From: an uncultured Pseudogracilibacillus sp.
Lineage (GTDB): Bacteria > Bacillota > Bacilli > Bacillales > Amphibacillaceae
Direction of reading: 5' to 3'
NCBI GenBank assembly: GCA_937960785.1
Contig: CALGOZ010000142.1
Span: 1 to 7,129 of the forward strand
Length of the DNA: 7,129 nucleotides
Shown: positions 6,275-7,129 of the stretch, one piece after another
How the letters are laid out: every line of letters begins with the position of its first letter
How positions within the stretch are numbered: the first letter of the stretch is position 1
Notes under the pieces: model-generated
The model's database searches: none
The model's input: only the letters and a program-made list of their open reading frames with translations
What the model was told of the DNA's origin: nothing
Made by a program: the position numbers and the translations under genes

Positions 6275-7129
6275 ATGTTAGAAACATTTCATTTCTTATA
6301 TACGAATGATTTACATAGCTACTTTGATCATTGGTCTCGGGTAGCGACTTTTCTAAAATTAAAGCGTCTTGAATATGAGGAGCGCAAACAATCGTATTGG
6401 GTCGTCGATATTGGAGATCATATCGACCGAGTTTCGCCGATTACAGAAGCAACGATGGGAAAAGCGAATGTCGGTTTGTTAAATGATTTAGAGTATGATT
6501 ACATTACAATTGGTAACAATGAAGGCTTGACCCTCGCTCATAATGATTTATACCATCTATATGATGATGCGACCTTTGAAGTAATCGTTTCTAATTTACA
6601 ATGCACTGAAAAAGAAGCGCCTAATTGGCTTTCATCCTATCAAATTATAACATCAACTGGTGGTGCCCGTATTGGTCTAATCGGACTTACGGCACCTTTT
6701 AATCCGTATTATCATTTGCTAGGTTGGCATGTTGAACCAATTTTCCCCACTCTTGAAAATCTCCTTGAAAAATTACGGGGAAAAACGGACGTTATCTTAT
6801 TGTTATCTCATTTAGGAATTTATGAAGATGAGCGAATTGCGAAACACTTTCCAGAAATTGATGTCATTATCGGTGGACATACGCATCATTTATTACGTTC
6901 GGGGGAAACCGTCGGTGAAACCTTACTTACTGCAGCAGGAAAACATTGTGCTCACGTGGGTGAGGTGTCGATTACCTTTGATCATTCTAAAAAGAAAGTG
7001 GTTAACAAGCAAGCAGTAACAACAGAAATCGAGCCGTTACATCGAGATTTACGAACGGAAGAAAGGATTTGGGAGCTAGAAGAACAAGCGGAGGTTATTT
7101 TATCGAAACGTATAATCGAAGTGGATGAA
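6275..7129 (+). CDS. yunD: YunD-like metallophosphatase / 5'-nucleotidase family protein, 3' end cut by the window
   Basis: An open frame of 285 codons runs to the last base, so the C-terminus is missing; full-length relatives have about 450 residues. The N-terminal calcineurin-like phosphoesterase domain is complete in its metal-site motifs: TNDLHS with Asp12 and His14, DIGD with Asp48, GNNE with Asn81 and Glu83 (most relatives have GNHE), LSHLG with His179, and GGHTHH with His202 and His204. These bind two metal ions in 5'-nucleotidases and related sugar-nucleotide hydrolases. The C-terminal substrate-recognition domain would start near the window end. There is no signal peptide, unlike UshA, so the enzyme should be cytosolic, as expected for the YunD type. 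The ribosome binding site AAGGGAG (6261-6267) sits seven bases before ATG. It is probably cotranscribed with the upstream permease gene. The exact substrate is unknown. Confidence 0.93.
   Translation, partial: MLETFHFLYTNDLHSYFDHWSRVATFLKLKRLEYEERKQSYWVVDIGDHIDRVSPITEATMGKANVGLLNDLEYDYITIGNNEGLTLAHNDLYHLYDDATFEVIVSNLQCTEKEAPNWLSSYQIITSTGGARIGLIGLTAPFNPYYHLLGWHVEPIFPTLENLLEKLRGKTDVILLLSHLGIYEDERIAKHFPEIDVIIGGHTHHLLRSGETVGETLLTAAGKHCAHVGEVSITFDHSKKKVVNKQAVTTEIEPLHRDLRTEERIWELEEQAEVILSKRIIEVDE

Noticed and set aside
6822..7019. A 65-residue plus-strand ORF
   Set aside because: It lies out of frame inside the phosphatase gene, which carries all its family motifs over the same bases.

Overview
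The window reads as chromosomal DNA from a low-GC Firmicute, most likely a Bacillaceae relative. The reasons are the AT-rich composition, strong AGGAGG-type ribosome binding sites, a DUF4317 gene, and a TauE/SafE (YunE-like) gene followed directly by a YunD-like metallophosphatase, a pair also known from Bacillus subtilis. The sequence alone does not fix the genus. I see no rRNA, tRNA, CRISPR array, prophage or insertion sequence.

Layout. (1) Positions 1-183 show no gene. (2) 184-720, minus strand: a cueP-type copper-binding lipoprotein gene, intact except for an in-frame TAA directly after the lipobox cysteine codon. (3) 822-2000, plus: a DUF4317 protein of unknown function, closed by a strong intrinsic terminator at 2016-2059. 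(4) 2118-3065 and 3066-3782, plus: an abutting pair encoding a membrane-dipeptidase-like M19 metallopeptidase and a class-I glutamine-amidotransferase-like gamma-glutamyl hydrolase (peptidase C26). They probably work together in breakdown of gamma-glutamyl or D-amino-acid-containing peptides. (5) 3790-4350, minus: an intact TetR-family regulator, convergent with the hydrolase gene. (6) 4368-5299, plus: a graveyard of two genes that usually belong with such a regulator, an MMPL/RND-type membrane transporter and an exported xxxLxxG-heptad protein. Both are reduced to short pieces and joined by deletions and a frame change. (7) 5418-6245 and 6275-7129, plus: a YunE-like TauE/SafE permease followed by the 5' part of a YunD-like 5'-nucleotidase-family phosphatase that runs off the window end.

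The theme is gene decay next to healthy housekeeping genes: a single-stop copper lipoprotein pseudogene at one end and a collapsed efflux locus, with its regulator still intact, in the middle. I found no convincing new multi-gene defence or metabolic system. The items most worth a second look are the stop position in cueP, the orphaned TetR, and the tightly coupled M19/C26 peptide-hydrolase pair.
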